64,000 nucleotides of DNA, from the NCBI RefSeq assembly GCF_900143285.1, contig NZ_FRDN01000004.1, positions 1 through 64,000 on the forward strand, read 5' to 3'. Shown in pieces: positions 19,501 through 27,565 of this stretch; within the stretch, counting starts at the first letter, position 1; each line of letters starts with the position of its first letter. Source of the stretch: Desulfitobacterium chlororespirans DSM 11544. Its GTDB lineage: Bacteria > Bacillota > Desulfitobacteriia > Desulfitobacteriales > Desulfitobacteriaceae. The notes under the pieces are model-generated. The model saw only the letters and a program-made list of their open reading frames with translations. It was not told where the DNA came from and did not search any database. A program made the translations under genes and the position numbers.

Positions 19501-20321
19501 AGGAAAACATGGCTGATCCGGGCTTTAGCATCCCGGGCTAAATCCACAAGCCCTTGATAGGTCTGCATAGGCTCATAAAACAGCTCCTCGCCGGGTTTAA
19601 AGCGGGAGGTTTCTGCTTTGAGCAGTTCCGGATCAAGAGGCAGGGAAACCGTGATCTCGGCAGCCGTTCCCAGCATAGTTTGAATAATATAAAGCTCTTG
19701 AGGAGTAAATCCTTTAAAGCCGTCCACCCAGATTTTCGCCCCCTGCAGAAAGGGCGCCTGAGGGATTTTCTCGGCCACCAGGTTCAACTCATCATCCGGA
19801 TCCCGGGCCGCCGTCCCTAAGGACTTATTCAACTCTTCATAGAGGAAGGCTAATTCATGGGTCTTTTGCAGCAGTAATTCATCAGCATCCTGAATTCCTC
19901 TCAGCTGGTCCGGGGTGATCCGGTAAATCTTAAATTCCGCAATGGCCTGGGCTAAGAGGTCGGCCATGCCGGGACGGGTAGCGGAACGGGCAAACACCCG
20001 CAAATCGGAACGATGGTTTAAAAGCAGCCGGCGCAGGAGCATTCGTTTGCCTACTTCGCCAATCAGCGCTTTTCCTCCCCCGCCCGCTTCGGAAAAAACC
20101 CGCCAGCCTAAACGACGAAAGCTCAGAACCTGGGCTCTGAGGATGCCGCCGGATTGAGGATCATGAGCCAGGCTCATCTCCATTTGATGGGTAGCTTGTT
20201 CGGGAACGAGCAGAATGAGGGGTAAGCCCTCAGGATGCTCCTGGCTTTCTTTATGTATTTCCTGCCGACAAAGTGTGCTTTTTCCCGTACCGGCCCGACC
20301 CACTATAAAACGCATACTCAC
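16569..20321 (-). CDS. addB: ATP-dependent helicase/nuclease subunit B (AddB)
   Basis: 1250 residues, partner of AddA. The N-terminus carries Walker A GRAGTGKST; the C-terminal nuclease has GQIDRIDG, IFDYKSREAHV, and the four-cysteine iron-sulfur staple: one Cys in FARCPFAHFAQYG (about 808) and three in ACQFCSYKPLCHFD (about 1130). After the nuclease comes an unusual tail of about 110 residues rich in Gln, Ser and Pro with short degenerate repeats (PEQHPEQYPP; SSGTQESLRTQ), which is not part of the family and looks disordered. addB precedes addA in one operon. The upstream 120 bp is shared with a divergent gene. Confidence 0.95.
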   Translation of the reverse strand: MSMRFIVGRAGTGKSTLCRQEIHKESQEHPEGLPLILLVPEQATHQMEMSLAHDPQSGGILRAQVLSFRRLGWRVFSEAGGGGKALIGEVGKRMLLRRLLLNHRSDLRVFARSATRPGMADLLAQAIAEFKIYRITPDQLRGIQDADELLLQKTHELAFLYEELNKSLGTAARDPDDELNLVAEKIPQAPFLQGAKIWVDGFKGFTPQELYIIQTMLGTAAEITVSLPLDPELLKAETSRFKPGEELFYEPMQTYQGLVDLARDAKARISHVFLTEPYRFQKAGLKHLERFYNAYPTQTFPAGDDSTASDPLGITLFPAANKRAEVEGVARELRRLAREEGRTWRDCSVVTRDLPGYQGIIEQVFKAHDIPYFLDHKRPVIHHPLLELLLSAIETVQKDWAYEPLFRCLKTDFFPCSKDRIDRLENYCLAYGIHGSAWKGNRAWSYYPDPSDREETAGLNEARQIIYELSSPFDQAIRPHPEAGGPSATVAQIAEAIYELLIRLKVPEHLQEWAEAAHSRGDLAEAQLQNQIWDAVIQVLDELVAGLGEEIMDLPDFAMILTSGLENLQLGLIPPGYDQVLVGSLDRSRNPETAVLFLLGANEGILPGKPSDEGVFDELERLRLESKGIMLAPKGKVQVYEEQYFIYTALTRAREQLYISYPLTDEEGRGLTVSPVIHRLKMIFPGLPERYLSLDEEEPAALPHPYALLPAYALHLQKLRQGSALSPLWQAIRSWFLSQTAAFPQVQLLEKGLRDQNEEERLPQPLARQLYGKRLVTSVSRLELFARCPFAHFAQYGLKLKERANYRLSPPDMGQFFHAVLHDYAVALRERGLDWGELSKEQSWQLVNETAEPIALQLQNKILLSNARYRYLTHKLKRTVHHAVRVLGEHARQGVFLPMELEVKFGPQDALPPLEVPLSGGNSLLLRGQIDRIDGAVLGNEIYLRIFDYKSREAHVSLNQIYHGLDLQLLAYLDAALQGAQILVSSSGLAEGATIHPAGFLYFPVLEPQLKSKTLLYPEQLEKDRIKAVKVKGYLLADRQVLLAMDRDLENSSLLGIKLTKSGEFKKGSPILTEEQFALLRKHLQHFLRCSGEALLEGDISITPYRQGKNTACQFCSYKPLCHFDPYLPENNYRNLPVIQDEEFWQRVQNQDSGQYPEQHPEQYPPTPVSGETRRVPQQDGGSSPMVQENLRPQDSSGTQESLRTQNSSGTQVSPSSQDSMRGQDNPRGQELIWLGEDEAGAGKEDDGHE

Positions 20322-20441
20322 CTCAAGGTGCTCCTCTCTCGCTTGATCTATTGGGGATGATCTAAAAACTTATCCCTTCTCTACGTATAAAAAAAGCTCA
20401 GGCCAAATAAGATGTACTAAAACCTTTCCGGGAGGATTAAT

Positions 20442-21026
20442 GTGAAAAAAATCATCCCTTGGGCAATCTTCATCTTTTTGGTCTGTCTGGTCTTTTATCC
20501 TCAGCCAAGCCGGTTCGCAGATACGACGATTCCCAACATGAATCCCCATGTCCTGAATAAAGAAATCAGCCTCCAACTGCCTGCCACCACCCAAATTGCG
20601 GAGCATTGGCTGGAGGATCGCCAGCAACTGCACTACAGCGCTTATTTAAATGATGAACCATTGGGATTGCGAGGCTATATTCAATTATGGCAGATCGATG
20701 ATCTTGAGTATTATCTTCAGAAAAGCAAGGAAATGAGCACCTTTGATTTCTATACTTTCTCCCTTGATGCCACCCATATCGGAGATTTCAAAGGGATACT
20801 GAATAGTTGGGGAGCCTCCTTCGGACAAGCGGCCAAACTGTCCGGCAAGGAATACTGGCTGTATACACCCAATCAAAAGGTGCTGAGAATCGCCTTCCTC
20901 ACCAATGATACTTCTTTTAATGAGGAGCAATTGAAAGTCATGGGAACTATCCTCTCCTCCCTCAGTTGGCTGGGGGAACCCACGAATGCTCAAACTCTTA
21001 TTGAAATTACGGGAGAGCATCCCTAA
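20442..21026 (+). CDS. Exported or membrane-anchored protein of unknown function
   Basis: 194 residues from a GTG start with GGGAGG seven bases upstream. Residues about 4-20 form one hydrophobic segment (IIPWAIFIFLVCLVFY) after a KK pair, a signal peptide or N-terminal anchor without a lipobox. The rest is a soluble alpha/beta domain (YIQLWQIDDLEYYLQKSKEM, then SGKEYWLYTPNQKVLRIAF) expected outside the membrane. I do not recognise the family. It is divergent from addB and only 17 bp ahead of a small lipoprotein gene, so the two are probably co-transcribed. Confidence 0.75.
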   Translation: MKKIIPWAIFIFLVCLVFYPQPSRFADTTIPNMNPHVLNKEISLQLPATTQIAEHWLEDRQQLHYSAYLNDEPLGLRGYIQLWQIDDLEYYLQKSKEMSTFDFYTFSLDATHIGDFKGILNSWGASFGQAAKLSGKEYWLYTPNQKVLRIAFLTNDTSFNEEQLKVMGTILSSLSWLGEPTNAQTLIEITGEHP

Positions 21027-21043
21027 GCTAAGGAGTGGCCATT

Positions 21044-21367
21044 ATGATCAAAAAGGCAAGAAAAATGCTAACCTGGGCAGGGCTTATGCTGGTTATGGGA
21101 TTCCTTCTGGCGGGGTGCGGCGCTACCCCACCGGCCACTGCCTCCGGTGACCTGACCCCTAAGCAGGCTGCCGAGCTTGTTTACCATGATTTAGTCTTTC
21201 ATGATGTTGGTGTCGAAAAGGTAACTGTAACCCAATGCCTTTTTGAGGACATCAATACAGCGGTGGTGGATGTGACCTATTCCACCAATGATGGCAAAAA
21301 CATCTCACAAAAGGCAACCTTAATCAAATTAAATGGCCAATGGCAAATAGACGGCCATGATCATTGA
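21044..21367 (+). CDS. Small lipoprotein of unknown function
   Basis: 107 residues; ATG at 21044 has AAGGAG eight bases upstream (an in-frame GTG nine bases earlier overlaps that site). A signal peptide ends in lipobox LLAGC with Cys about residue 24. The mature domain of about 80 residues (LTPKQAAELVYHDLVFHDV, VDVTYSTNDGKNISQKATL, NGQWQIDGHDH) resembles the small NTF2/DUF4878-like folds of secreted lipoproteins, which is a fold-level guess. Likely an operon with the preceding gene. Confidence 0.75.
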   Translation: MIKKARKMLTWAGLMLVMGFLLAGCGATPPATASGDLTPKQAAELVYHDLVFHDVGVEKVTVTQCLFEDINTAVVDVTYSTNDGKNISQKATLIKLNGQWQIDGHDH

Positions 21368-21388
21368 ATTGAGCGAACCCTATCTCCA

Positions 21389-22234
21389 CTACTCCAGGGC
21401 GAATCCTTGCCCGACCACCTCTGTGGCTGTCTGCACGATAATAAACGACTGAGGATCTTCCTCCCGGACGATTCGTTTTAAATGACCCAGCTCAGATATA
21501 CCGACTACACAGATAATAACATTTTTTTCTGCTGCAGAATAGCCGCCTTGGCCATGCAGGAAGGTCACGCCTCTTCCTAATTCCTGGAGAATGCGCTGAA
21601 TCAATCGATCCGATTGATTGGAGATAATGGTTACCGATTTGGCGGGAAGACCGCTGGATATGACATCCACCGTCTTGCTGAAGGTGAACATGGATACTAA
21701 GGTATAGAGGGCCATTTTAGGGCCCAAAATAGCCCAGGAAGCGATAATCACCAAAGCATTGATAACCAGCATCGTCGTGCCCATCGCCCAGCCAAACCGG
21801 CGCTGGATCACTTTAGCGATGATATCTGTTCCCCCCAGACTGCCACCTAAACGGAAGACAAAGCCTGAACCCACCCCTCCCAGGACACCGCCATAAAGTG
21901 CGCCCAGAAAGACATCGTTTAAGGCCAAAGGCTGAATTCCTTTGAAAAAATCCAAAGCTAGGGAATAGATGATGATGCCAAAAAAGGTTTTAGCGACAAA
22001 AATTCGGTTGACTTCTTTCCAACCCAGAGCAAACAGGGGAAGATTGAGGACAAAGTTGACAATGCCGATGGGTAAGCCTAAAGTGTAGAACAAAAGCAAA
22101 GCGATGCCGCCGATGCCGCCTCCGCCAAGGCCGGCCTGCACGATAAAACCCTGAACACTATAGGCCACCATGCTCGCCCCTAAAGCGATACCGATAAATT
22201 TGCTAATTCTCTTGATCACGTCCCACGGTTTCAA
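21389..22234 (-). CDS. YitT-family membrane protein (DUF161 + DUF2179)
   Basis: The product has five hydrophobic segments (about residues 15-170), with repeated Gly-rich turns such as AGLGGGGIGGIALLL and GGVLGGVGSGFVFRLGGSLG, followed by a cytosolic DUF2179 domain (VTIISNQSDRLIQRILQELG; later GYSAAEKNVIICVV). This is the YitT family of unknown function, common in Firmicutes. The start is uncertain: a TTG at 22234 with AGGGGGG eight bases upstream gives 281 residues starting LKPWDVIKR; an ATG at 22285 with a weaker site adds 17 residues. It converges with the small lipoprotein gene (21-bp gap). Confidence 0.85.
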   Translation of the reverse strand: MKPWDVIKRISKFIGIALGASMVAYSVQGFIVQAGLGGGGIGGIALLLFYTLGLPIGIVNFVLNLPLFALGWKEVNRIFVAKTFFGIIIYSLALDFFKGIQPLALNDVFLGALYGGVLGGVGSGFVFRLGGSLGGTDIIAKVIQRRFGWAMGTTMLVINALVIIASWAILGPKMALYTLVSMFTFSKTVDVISSGLPAKSVTIISNQSDRLIQRILQELGRGVTFLHGQGGYSAAEKNVIICVVGISELGHLKRIVREEDPQSFIIVQTATEVVGQGFALE

Positions 22235-22384
22235 GCAAAGTTCCCCCCTGTTCCGCCATGACGCTCCCTCACTGTAAGGTGTCATGTGTTCCTTAGAATA
22301 ACCCTTTTTGCCTATAATAACACTATATTACCGCGAAGTTAATAAGGTAAGCGCTTATTTCAAAGGTTAGAGCCCATTTTTATG

Positions 22385-22690
22385 GAATAAAAAGCAGAAG
22401 CCCCGGCCAGCAATGTGAACCGGGTTTCCGCTTTCAGACAGAAAAGTTTGAACAATGGCTATTACAACTGATAAACCCTCAACTCACTATACTATATGCC
22501 TGCATCCGGCGAAGTGTGACAAATACTCCCGGGAATAAAAGCAGAAGCCCAGCGCCTTAAATCGGCACCGGGTTTCTGCTTTTTTGTAAAACCCAGGCTA
22601 TCAAAATAATTGATACTACCACCAATAACCGCTTTGATCCTCCGCCCACTATACTCTATGTCCCTGGTGCCGTAAACGTGACAAGTACCG
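22385..22690. repeat. Two diverged tandem copies of a ~150-bp terminator-bearing unit
   Basis: Copy A begins at 22385 and copy B at 22532 (147-bp spacing). Both start GAATAAA(A)AGCAGAAGCCC, then CCGGGTTTC(C/T)GCTTT about 25 bp later, then a shared CTC(A/C)-CCACTATACT(A/C)TATG, and end in GTGACAA(A/G)TAC plus CCGGGA. The AGCAGAAGCCC / GGGTTTCTGCT arms pair to a hairpin; in copy B it is followed by six Ts. The rest of 22286-22772 holds no gene. It could be a duplicated terminator or small RNA unit. Confidence 0.6.
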
Positions 22691-22731
22691 GGATTATTCC
22701 TTCATCCACTGCCGCCCTTTACAAAACAAAA

Positions 22732-22755
22732 AGCTTACGCACCTATACGTAAGCT
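22732..22755 (-). terminator. Terminator of sigma factor/DUF4349 operon
   Basis: AGCTTACG / CGTAAGCT perfect 8-bp stem with an 8-nt loop; on the minus strand it is followed by TTTTTGTTTTG. It sits 17 bp after the stop of the DUF4349 gene. Confidence 0.85.
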
Positions 22756-22772
22756 CTTTATCTTGATCCATG

Positions 22773-24092
22773 CTATTTTTGGCGCCTGACTTTCTTAACT
22801 GTCTTATACACTCCAAAGAGAACCGCGCCTCCCAGAAGGTAAGGCAAGGCATAAGCGATGCCGACCACAAGGTAGTTGATACCGTTCCAGGTAGAGCTGA
22901 TGGTTTTCAGCACAGCATCCTGGGCAGCCTGCCAAGTATTGGCCCAGGCAACAGGCCGCCAGGGCTCATCCACACTGACAGGGTTGGGGGTGTTCTGAAA
23001 GTTGATGCTTACTGTGGAATAGGCAACCTGATGATCCCAAAGCTTGACTTGTCCCTGCAATTGTTCGATCTGCATGCGTGTACTGCTTAAATAGCTCTCG
23101 ATATGCAGGATCTCATCCACAGTTTTGGCCTCTTTAAGAATCTCCAGATAGCGTGTTTCCTGAGCCTGTAAATTCCTCAGTTTTGACTGGGTATCATAGT
23201 ATTCATTGGTAACGTCCAGAGAATCGGTGGAGTTATTCAAAACCTTGCCGTACTCTGCCAGGCGGCCCTTGAAACCCTCCAGCTGCTGGGATGGGATCTT
23301 AAAGGTGGCGTAAGCTGAACTGTTGTTTTGATAGCTGCTTTCCGAGGAATTCACCACATATCCCCCCAGGCTTGTGATCTCCTGAGTAACCCGGGTGAGA
23401 GCTTGGGAGACATCCTCAACCTGGATGCTGGCATTCAGAGTATAGGTGATTTTCTTGGCCAGGTCGTCAGCGGCCGGAGGAGCCTGGGGTTCGGGAATAG
23501 GCATAATGGGGGCGTTTTGGATACTTGGGGCACTTTGAGGGCTTTCCTTAAGCGCTCCGCTTTCCTCCGCCGCCATATCCGACATACCGATCATAACCTC
23601 AGGCGCTCCGCCTGCTCCATAGGTATCCATAGCTCTTTTTTGAGCCGATTCTTTGGGGGCTGCCATACTGATATTTTCCTGGCTCCCCGAATCTTGTGCC
23701 GCAGTGTTTGCCGAGGAGTTTGCCGTGAAGCCTCCCCCAAATCCTTTGGAGGAATCCTTAAGGCTTTCCATGCCAATCCCGATAAAGGCGAACATAACTA
23801 CCGCCGCCACCGGCAGGGCCAACTTCCATTGCCATCTCCACCAAAAAGATTTCAGCCTTCTCTGGGCTCTTCCTCCCCATGACTCCTTGGGGGGGAGATC
23901 GGGAATGAGAATATTCCGCGGTGATTCACCGACGGCAGCGGCATTCAGCTCCTCCACGCGAATCTTCTCCAGAGTGAGCTGTTTAATCCGTTCTTTTTGC
24001 TCTGAATCAGGGCGAGTTTCATGAAAGAAAAGCTTCATCTTCTCTAAATCGCCCTCCTGCTCCCATAGGTTATATGCATCCTTTTTCATCAT
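22773..24092 (-). CDS. DUF4349 membrane protein, putative anti-sigma factor
   Basis: 439 residues. The N-terminal about 75 residues are cytosolic-type; a transmembrane helix follows (about 88-108, LALPVAAVVMFAFIGIGM). Next is a Ser/Ala/Gln/Pro-rich linker, then the extracytoplasmic DUF4349 domain (about 215-370: LGGYVVNSSESSYQ, EYYDTQSKLRNLQAQETRY with coiled-coil character, HQVAYSTVSINFQ) and a C-terminal membrane helix (about 405-430) before a KKVRRQK end. It overlaps the ECF sigma gene by 4 bp (ATGA). The pairing implies a sigma/anti-sigma module sensing an envelope signal, which is inferred from context. Confidence 0.8.
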   Translation of the reverse strand: MMKKDAYNLWEQEGDLEKMKLFFHETRPDSEQKERIKQLTLEKIRVEELNAAAVGESPRNILIPDLPPKESWGGRAQRRLKSFWWRWQWKLALPVAAVVMFAFIGIGMESLKDSSKGFGGGFTANSSANTAAQDSGSQENISMAAPKESAQKRAMDTYGAGGAPEVMIGMSDMAAEESGALKESPQSAPSIQNAPIMPIPEPQAPPAADDLAKKITYTLNASIQVEDVSQALTRVTQEITSLGGYVVNSSESSYQNNSSAYATFKIPSQQLEGFKGRLAEYGKVLNNSTDSLDVTNEYYDTQSKLRNLQAQETRYLEILKEAKTVDEILHIESYLSSTRMQIEQLQGQVKLWDHQVAYSTVSINFQNTPNPVSVDEPWRPVAWANTWQAAQDAVLKTISSTWNGINYLVVGIAYALPYLLGGAVLFGVYKTVKKVRRQK

Positions 24093-24598
24093 CGAATTCC
24101 CCCTGCATTCTCCAACTCGTAATACTTCCGGAAGCTCTTCTTTGCTCGATACAGGAGACTATCCACAGCTTGCTGGGTTATGCCCAGAATCTGAGCTACT
24201 TCGATGGCACTGAATCCTTCAATAAGCCTGAGTTGTATCACTGCCACTTGTTGTTCAGAAAGCTTGGCCAGTGTTTCGCTTACGCTCAGCACGGTCAATA
24301 AATGGTCACTATGATCATCTGTCGACTGGGTAGATTTTATTTCCTCACTTAACGATACTATTTGCATCCCTTTCCCCTTGCGGGTTCGGTAGAAGTCGGC
24401 AATATGATGATAAGCGATGCGGAGCGCCCACGATTTCAGGGTACTTTTACCCTCAAAATTAGGCAATGCTCGCCAGATTTTAGTAATCACTTCAGCGGTT
24501 ACATCCTCAACATCACTTTGCGGTACCCGCAAACGTACAAAACGGTAAAGAATAGGAAAAAGCTCTTCATAAATCTCATCAAAGGAGTCCGCTTGCAC
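24089..24598 (-). CDS. ECF-type RNA polymerase sigma factor
   Basis: 169 residues with sigma region 2 (about 8-75: FPILYRFVRLRVPQSDVEDV, KIWRALPNFEGKSTLKSWA) and region 4 (about 112-160: LSEQQVAVIQLRLIEGFSAI followed by GITQQAVDSLLYRAKKSF), which is the helix-turn-helix for -35 binding. No region 3, as in ECF factors. The last four bases overlap the DUF4349 gene, its probable regulator. The 154 bp upstream contain no other gene. Confidence 0.92.
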   Translation of the reverse strand: MQADSFDEIYEELFPILYRFVRLRVPQSDVEDVTAEVITKIWRALPNFEGKSTLKSWALRIAYHHIADFYRTRKGKGMQIVSLSEEIKSTQSTDDHSDHLLTVLSVSETLAKLSEQQVAVIQLRLIEGFSAIEVAQILGITQQAVDSLLYRAKKSFRKYYELENAGGIR

Positions 24599-24752
24599 TA
24601 TGAGGAAACCTCCTCTCTCTTTCTGTTAATTTAGACGCTGGTATGTTTGAATATCTGACGATATTCTCTCTTTCTATTCCCCACGAAAAGAAAGAAATCC
24701 TGCCTATTAGGCAGAATTCCAGACATTGGCCTGCAACAGGTGTCACAGACCA

Positions 24753-26189
24753 CTAGAGCAAAGGTGAAAGAAGACGCGCTAAAGCGATTTGCAAAGACAA
24801 AAGCGGCGTTCTGCTTTGCAGATCTTGCTGGGTTATCTGCAGGCTGTCCCGTAGATCCTGCTCTTGGTCGCGAACCAGCTTCTCTGCAAAATCAGAACCG
24901 AAGATCACCGCACTCAATTCGAAATCTATTTGAAAACTCCGTATGTCAAAATTGGCAGATCCGACCACACCTATCTCCTGATCAACAGTCAATACTTTGC
25001 TGTGCAGGATCCCCTTTTGGTAGCGATAGATCTCCACACCCGAGGGGATTAAATCGTGGAAATAGGAGGAGGAGGCCAGGTAAGGAAGCTTATGATCAGG
25101 TTTTCCCTGGACGATGATTTTAACGGCTACCCCTCTGGAGGCCGCGGTTTTCAGGGCCATGATCATACTTTCATCCGGTATGAAGTAAGGAGTCGTCACC
25201 ACGATTTCTTTTTGAGCCGTGCTTAACATCGTGAAGAAGAGTTCCTTGATGGATTCATAATGGGAATCCGGTCCTCCGCCAATAATTTGGACCAGCTTTT
25301 CCCCGTCCGTCCGGTCCTCGGGAAAATAACGAGGGTCCCTATGGATTTCCTCCGTGAGATAATACCAGTCATTGAAAAAAATCTCCTGAATGGTGTGCAC
25401 GCTGGTCCCTTCCAAGCGCAGATGGGTATCCCGCCAAAATCCGTACTTAGCGCTTCGGGATAAGTATTCATCCCCTATATTGATACCGCCCAGATAGCCA
25501 ATCCTGCCGTCAATGACCACCAGTTTGCGATGATTGCGATAGTTCAAGGTCAAGAAGGCCCGTGGAAAGCGCAGGGGTAAAAACCACTGCAGCTCTATTC
25601 CGGCAGCTCTCAACTCTCTGAGAAAATTCTTAGCGAGTGTGCGGCTGCCCAGCCCGTCAAAAATCAAACGTATCTTTATACCCTCAGCGGCTTTGCGGAT
25701 CAGCAGCTGTTGGACGGTCCTGCCAATGGCGTCGTCATGAAAAATATAATATTCCATATGAATATGGTCCTGAGCTTTTTCTAAATCCTCAAGCAGAGCC
25801 GCAAATTTTTCGTCTCCGTTGTGGAGAAGGGTAAGGGAATTATTCCGGGATAAAGGCGCGAAAGCCTTTCCTAATAAAAGCCGTGACAGGCCTTTGGCGT
25901 CGATGGACTCCTGGATATAGATCTCATTTTCAGAGAAATTCTCTTTTTGCTGATGGGCTAAAGCGGGCAATTGTTCCCCGGGTATATGTTTGGACCGGAA
26001 TAAGCTTTTTTTAATCGGGGTGCAGCCGAAAACCAGGTAGATCAACAACCCTAAGAGAGGATTGAGGGCCAGAAAAGACAGCCAGGCCGCGGTCTTTTCC
26101 GGATTCTTCTTTTCTAAGCAAATGATAAGCAGCGCCAGTGAAAGGGCTAACAGAGCTGAACCGATCAAAAGTTTTATCAATTTAATCAC
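24753..26189 (-). CDS. cls: Cardiolipin synthase (phospholipase D family)
   Basis: Two N-terminal membrane helices (LLIGSALLALSLALLIICL and a second ending LVFGC) precede two HKD phospholipase D motifs: NYRNHRKLVVIDGRIGYLGG and GILHSKVLTVDQEIGVVGSA. The reaction joins two phosphatidylglycerols to cardiolipin plus glycerol at the inner membrane. GTG at 26189 (478 residues, normal for Bacillus-type Cls) is chosen; the frame extends further upstream to an ATG at 26255, but that ATG lies in the terminator of the preceding genes. Both active sites look intact. Monocistronic. Confidence 0.92.
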   Translation of the reverse strand: MIKLIKLLIGSALLALSLALLIICLEKKNPEKTAAWLSFLALNPLLGLLIYLVFGCTPIKKSLFRSKHIPGEQLPALAHQQKENFSENEIYIQESIDAKGLSRLLLGKAFAPLSRNNSLTLLHNGDEKFAALLEDLEKAQDHIHMEYYIFHDDAIGRTVQQLLIRKAAEGIKIRLIFDGLGSRTLAKNFLRELRAAGIELQWFLPLRFPRAFLTLNYRNHRKLVVIDGRIGYLGGINIGDEYLSRSAKYGFWRDTHLRLEGTSVHTIQEIFFNDWYYLTEEIHRDPRYFPEDRTDGEKLVQIIGGGPDSHYESIKELFFTMLSTAQKEIVVTTPYFIPDESMIMALKTAASRGVAVKIIVQGKPDHKLPYLASSSYFHDLIPSGVEIYRYQKGILHSKVLTVDQEIGVVGSANFDIRSFQIDFELSAVIFGSDFAEKLVRDQEQDLRDSLQITQQDLQSRTPLLSLQIALARLLSPLL

Positions 26190-26242
26190 CTTGTCCTGAC
26201 ACCGTTTTCTTGCATTTTGGTATGACAATAGTATGACAAAAA

Positions 26243-26269
26243 AAAGCAACTTCAATGCGAAGCTGCTTT
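26243..26269 (-). terminator. Terminator of chromate transporter genes
   Basis: On the minus strand AAAGCAGCTTC pairs with GAAGTTGCTTT, followed by TTTTTTTGTC. It lies 15 bp after the stop of the second half-transporter gene and overlaps the 5' extension of the cls reading frame. Confidence 0.85.
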
Positions 26270-26283
26270 TCTAAAGCTCAATC

Positions 26284-26826
26284 TCAATCCTTCTTTCTCC
26301 CATAAGCAATATAGCCAAAAACCAAAGCACAGATCACGAGGATACCGGGATGAACGCTGGTCATAAATAAGATAGCCAGGGCTACTACGGCAACAGCCCA
26401 GGTACTGCGGTATTTTTTGGGAAAGGATTTCTTGCCTAAATCATAGGCCGACTGAGCGATCAGAACCACCACGACCGGTCTTACCGCGGTGAGTGCGGCA
26501 CTTAAAGCCGGCGTATGCGAGTATCTGATCAAAAGGTCTCCTAAAATCACAATCACAAAGGTGGAAAGGAGTGTCCCCAAGAGTCCGGCCAAAGCACCGG
26601 GCCAGCCGGCAACCTTATATCCCATATAACTTGCCAGCTTGGTGGCAATAGGACCCGGCAATGAGTTCCCAATTGCCAGGGCATCGGCAAATTCCTCTTC
26701 GGTCAGCCATTTATAGCGGGTAACCGCCTCCCGTTGAATTAAGGGAATCATAGCCGGACCTCCGCCAAAACCTAAATTGGTGGCACGGGCACAGCCAATA
26801 AACACTTCCCATAACTTTTTAATCAT
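26284..26826 (-). CDS. Chromate transporter half-protein (CHR family), second subunit
   Basis: 180 residues, one CHR domain with about five to six hydrophobic segments. Family motifs are GFGGGPAMIPLIQREAV near the N-terminus and LAIGNSLPGPIATKLASYMG. Short-chain CHR proteins occur as adjacent pairs that together equal full-length ChrA. It follows its paralogue by 18 bp with GAGGTGATG as ribosome site. Chromate is the founding substrate, but many such pairs have no proven role in resistance. Confidence 0.9.
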   Translation of the reverse strand: MIKKLWEVFIGCARATNLGFGGGPAMIPLIQREAVTRYKWLTEEEFADALAIGNSLPGPIATKLASYMGYKVAGWPGALAGLLGTLLSTFVIVILGDLLIRYSHTPALSAALTAVRPVVVVLIAQSAYDLGKKSFPKKYRSTWAVAVVALAILFMTSVHPGILVICALVFGYIAYGRKKD

Positions 26827-26844
26827 GTCATCACCTCAATATCC

Positions 26845-27375
26845 TTACTGAAAGACCAAAAGTCCAAAGACCATGGATAGGATAATTACAATTCCCGGAT
26901 GCAGCTTCAATTTATAAAGGCAGATCATGGCCGCACCGGCTATGACCCAGCTCCAGATGCTTGGAAAGGCGCTTAAGCCCATGTCGAAAGCTGTCTTGGC
27001 CACCAGAACCGTCACCAGAGGGCGAACTCCGGTTAAGGCCCCTTTAAGTACAGGAGAATTGCTATGCTTCATCAAAAAGCCCGTTAAAGCAATGACCAAA
27101 ATAGAGGTAAGAGCCAAGGTGCCCAGCAAGGCAGCCAATACTCCCGGCCATCCCGCCACATGGTAACCCACATATCCGGATAAAAGAGCGGCGATAGGGC
27201 CTGGCAACGAGGTTGCAATGGCCAGGCCTTCCGAGAACTGCTCCAAAGTCATCCAACCATGATTGATCACTTCTGCCTGAATCAGCGGAATGATGGCCGG
27301 ACCACCACCAAAGGCCAAATTACTGGCGCGGAAAAACGCCAGAAAGATATCCAATAGTTGTTCCAATGATTTCAT
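26845..27375 (-). CDS. Chromate transporter half-protein (CHR family), first subunit
   Basis: 176 residues from ATG at 27375 (AGGA seven bases upstream; a longer frame to 27426 has no good site). Same CHR motifs as its neighbour: AFGGGPAIIPLIQAEV and LAIATSLPGPIAALLSGYVG. The two proteins are clearly paralogous and adjacent, so they probably form a heterodimeric inner-membrane carrier for chromate or another oxyanion. Confidence 0.9.
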   Translation of the reverse strand: MKSLEQLLDIFLAFFRASNLAFGGGPAIIPLIQAEVINHGWMTLEQFSEGLAIATSLPGPIAALLSGYVGYHVAGWPGVLAALLGTLALTSILVIALTGFLMKHSNSPVLKGALTGVRPLVTVLVAKTAFDMGLSAFPSIWSWVIAGAAMICLYKLKLHPGIVIILSMVFGLLVFQ

Positions 27376-27454
27376 CTCCTCATCCTGAAAACCTTTCACA
27401 TGGTTATCATTATAACAAAGTCCCACTCAATTGAGAACATCAAAAAGCAAAAAG

Positions 27455-27498
27455 GGCTGTTGCCCAAATGAACCCTAAAGTTCCTTGATACAACAGCC
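27455..27498 (-). terminator. Probable terminator of coat-like protein gene
   Basis: GGCTGTTG pairs with CAACAGCC across a 28-nt spacer; on the minus strand it is followed by CTTTTTGCTTTTTG. Lies about 70 bp after the stop of the CotF-like gene. The loop is long, so moderate confidence. Confidence 0.5.
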
Positions 27499-27565
27499 TC
27501 TTCTGGTCATCTTATCCGGTTCTGACCTTATCTTTTTCATTACTTTTCCGTTACTTAACAAAACC

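Noticed and set aside
24699-24715. Small hairpin CTGCCTATTAGGCAG as terminator of cls
   Set aside because: Stem is only 5-6 bp and the U-tract is interrupted; possible but not strong enough to list.
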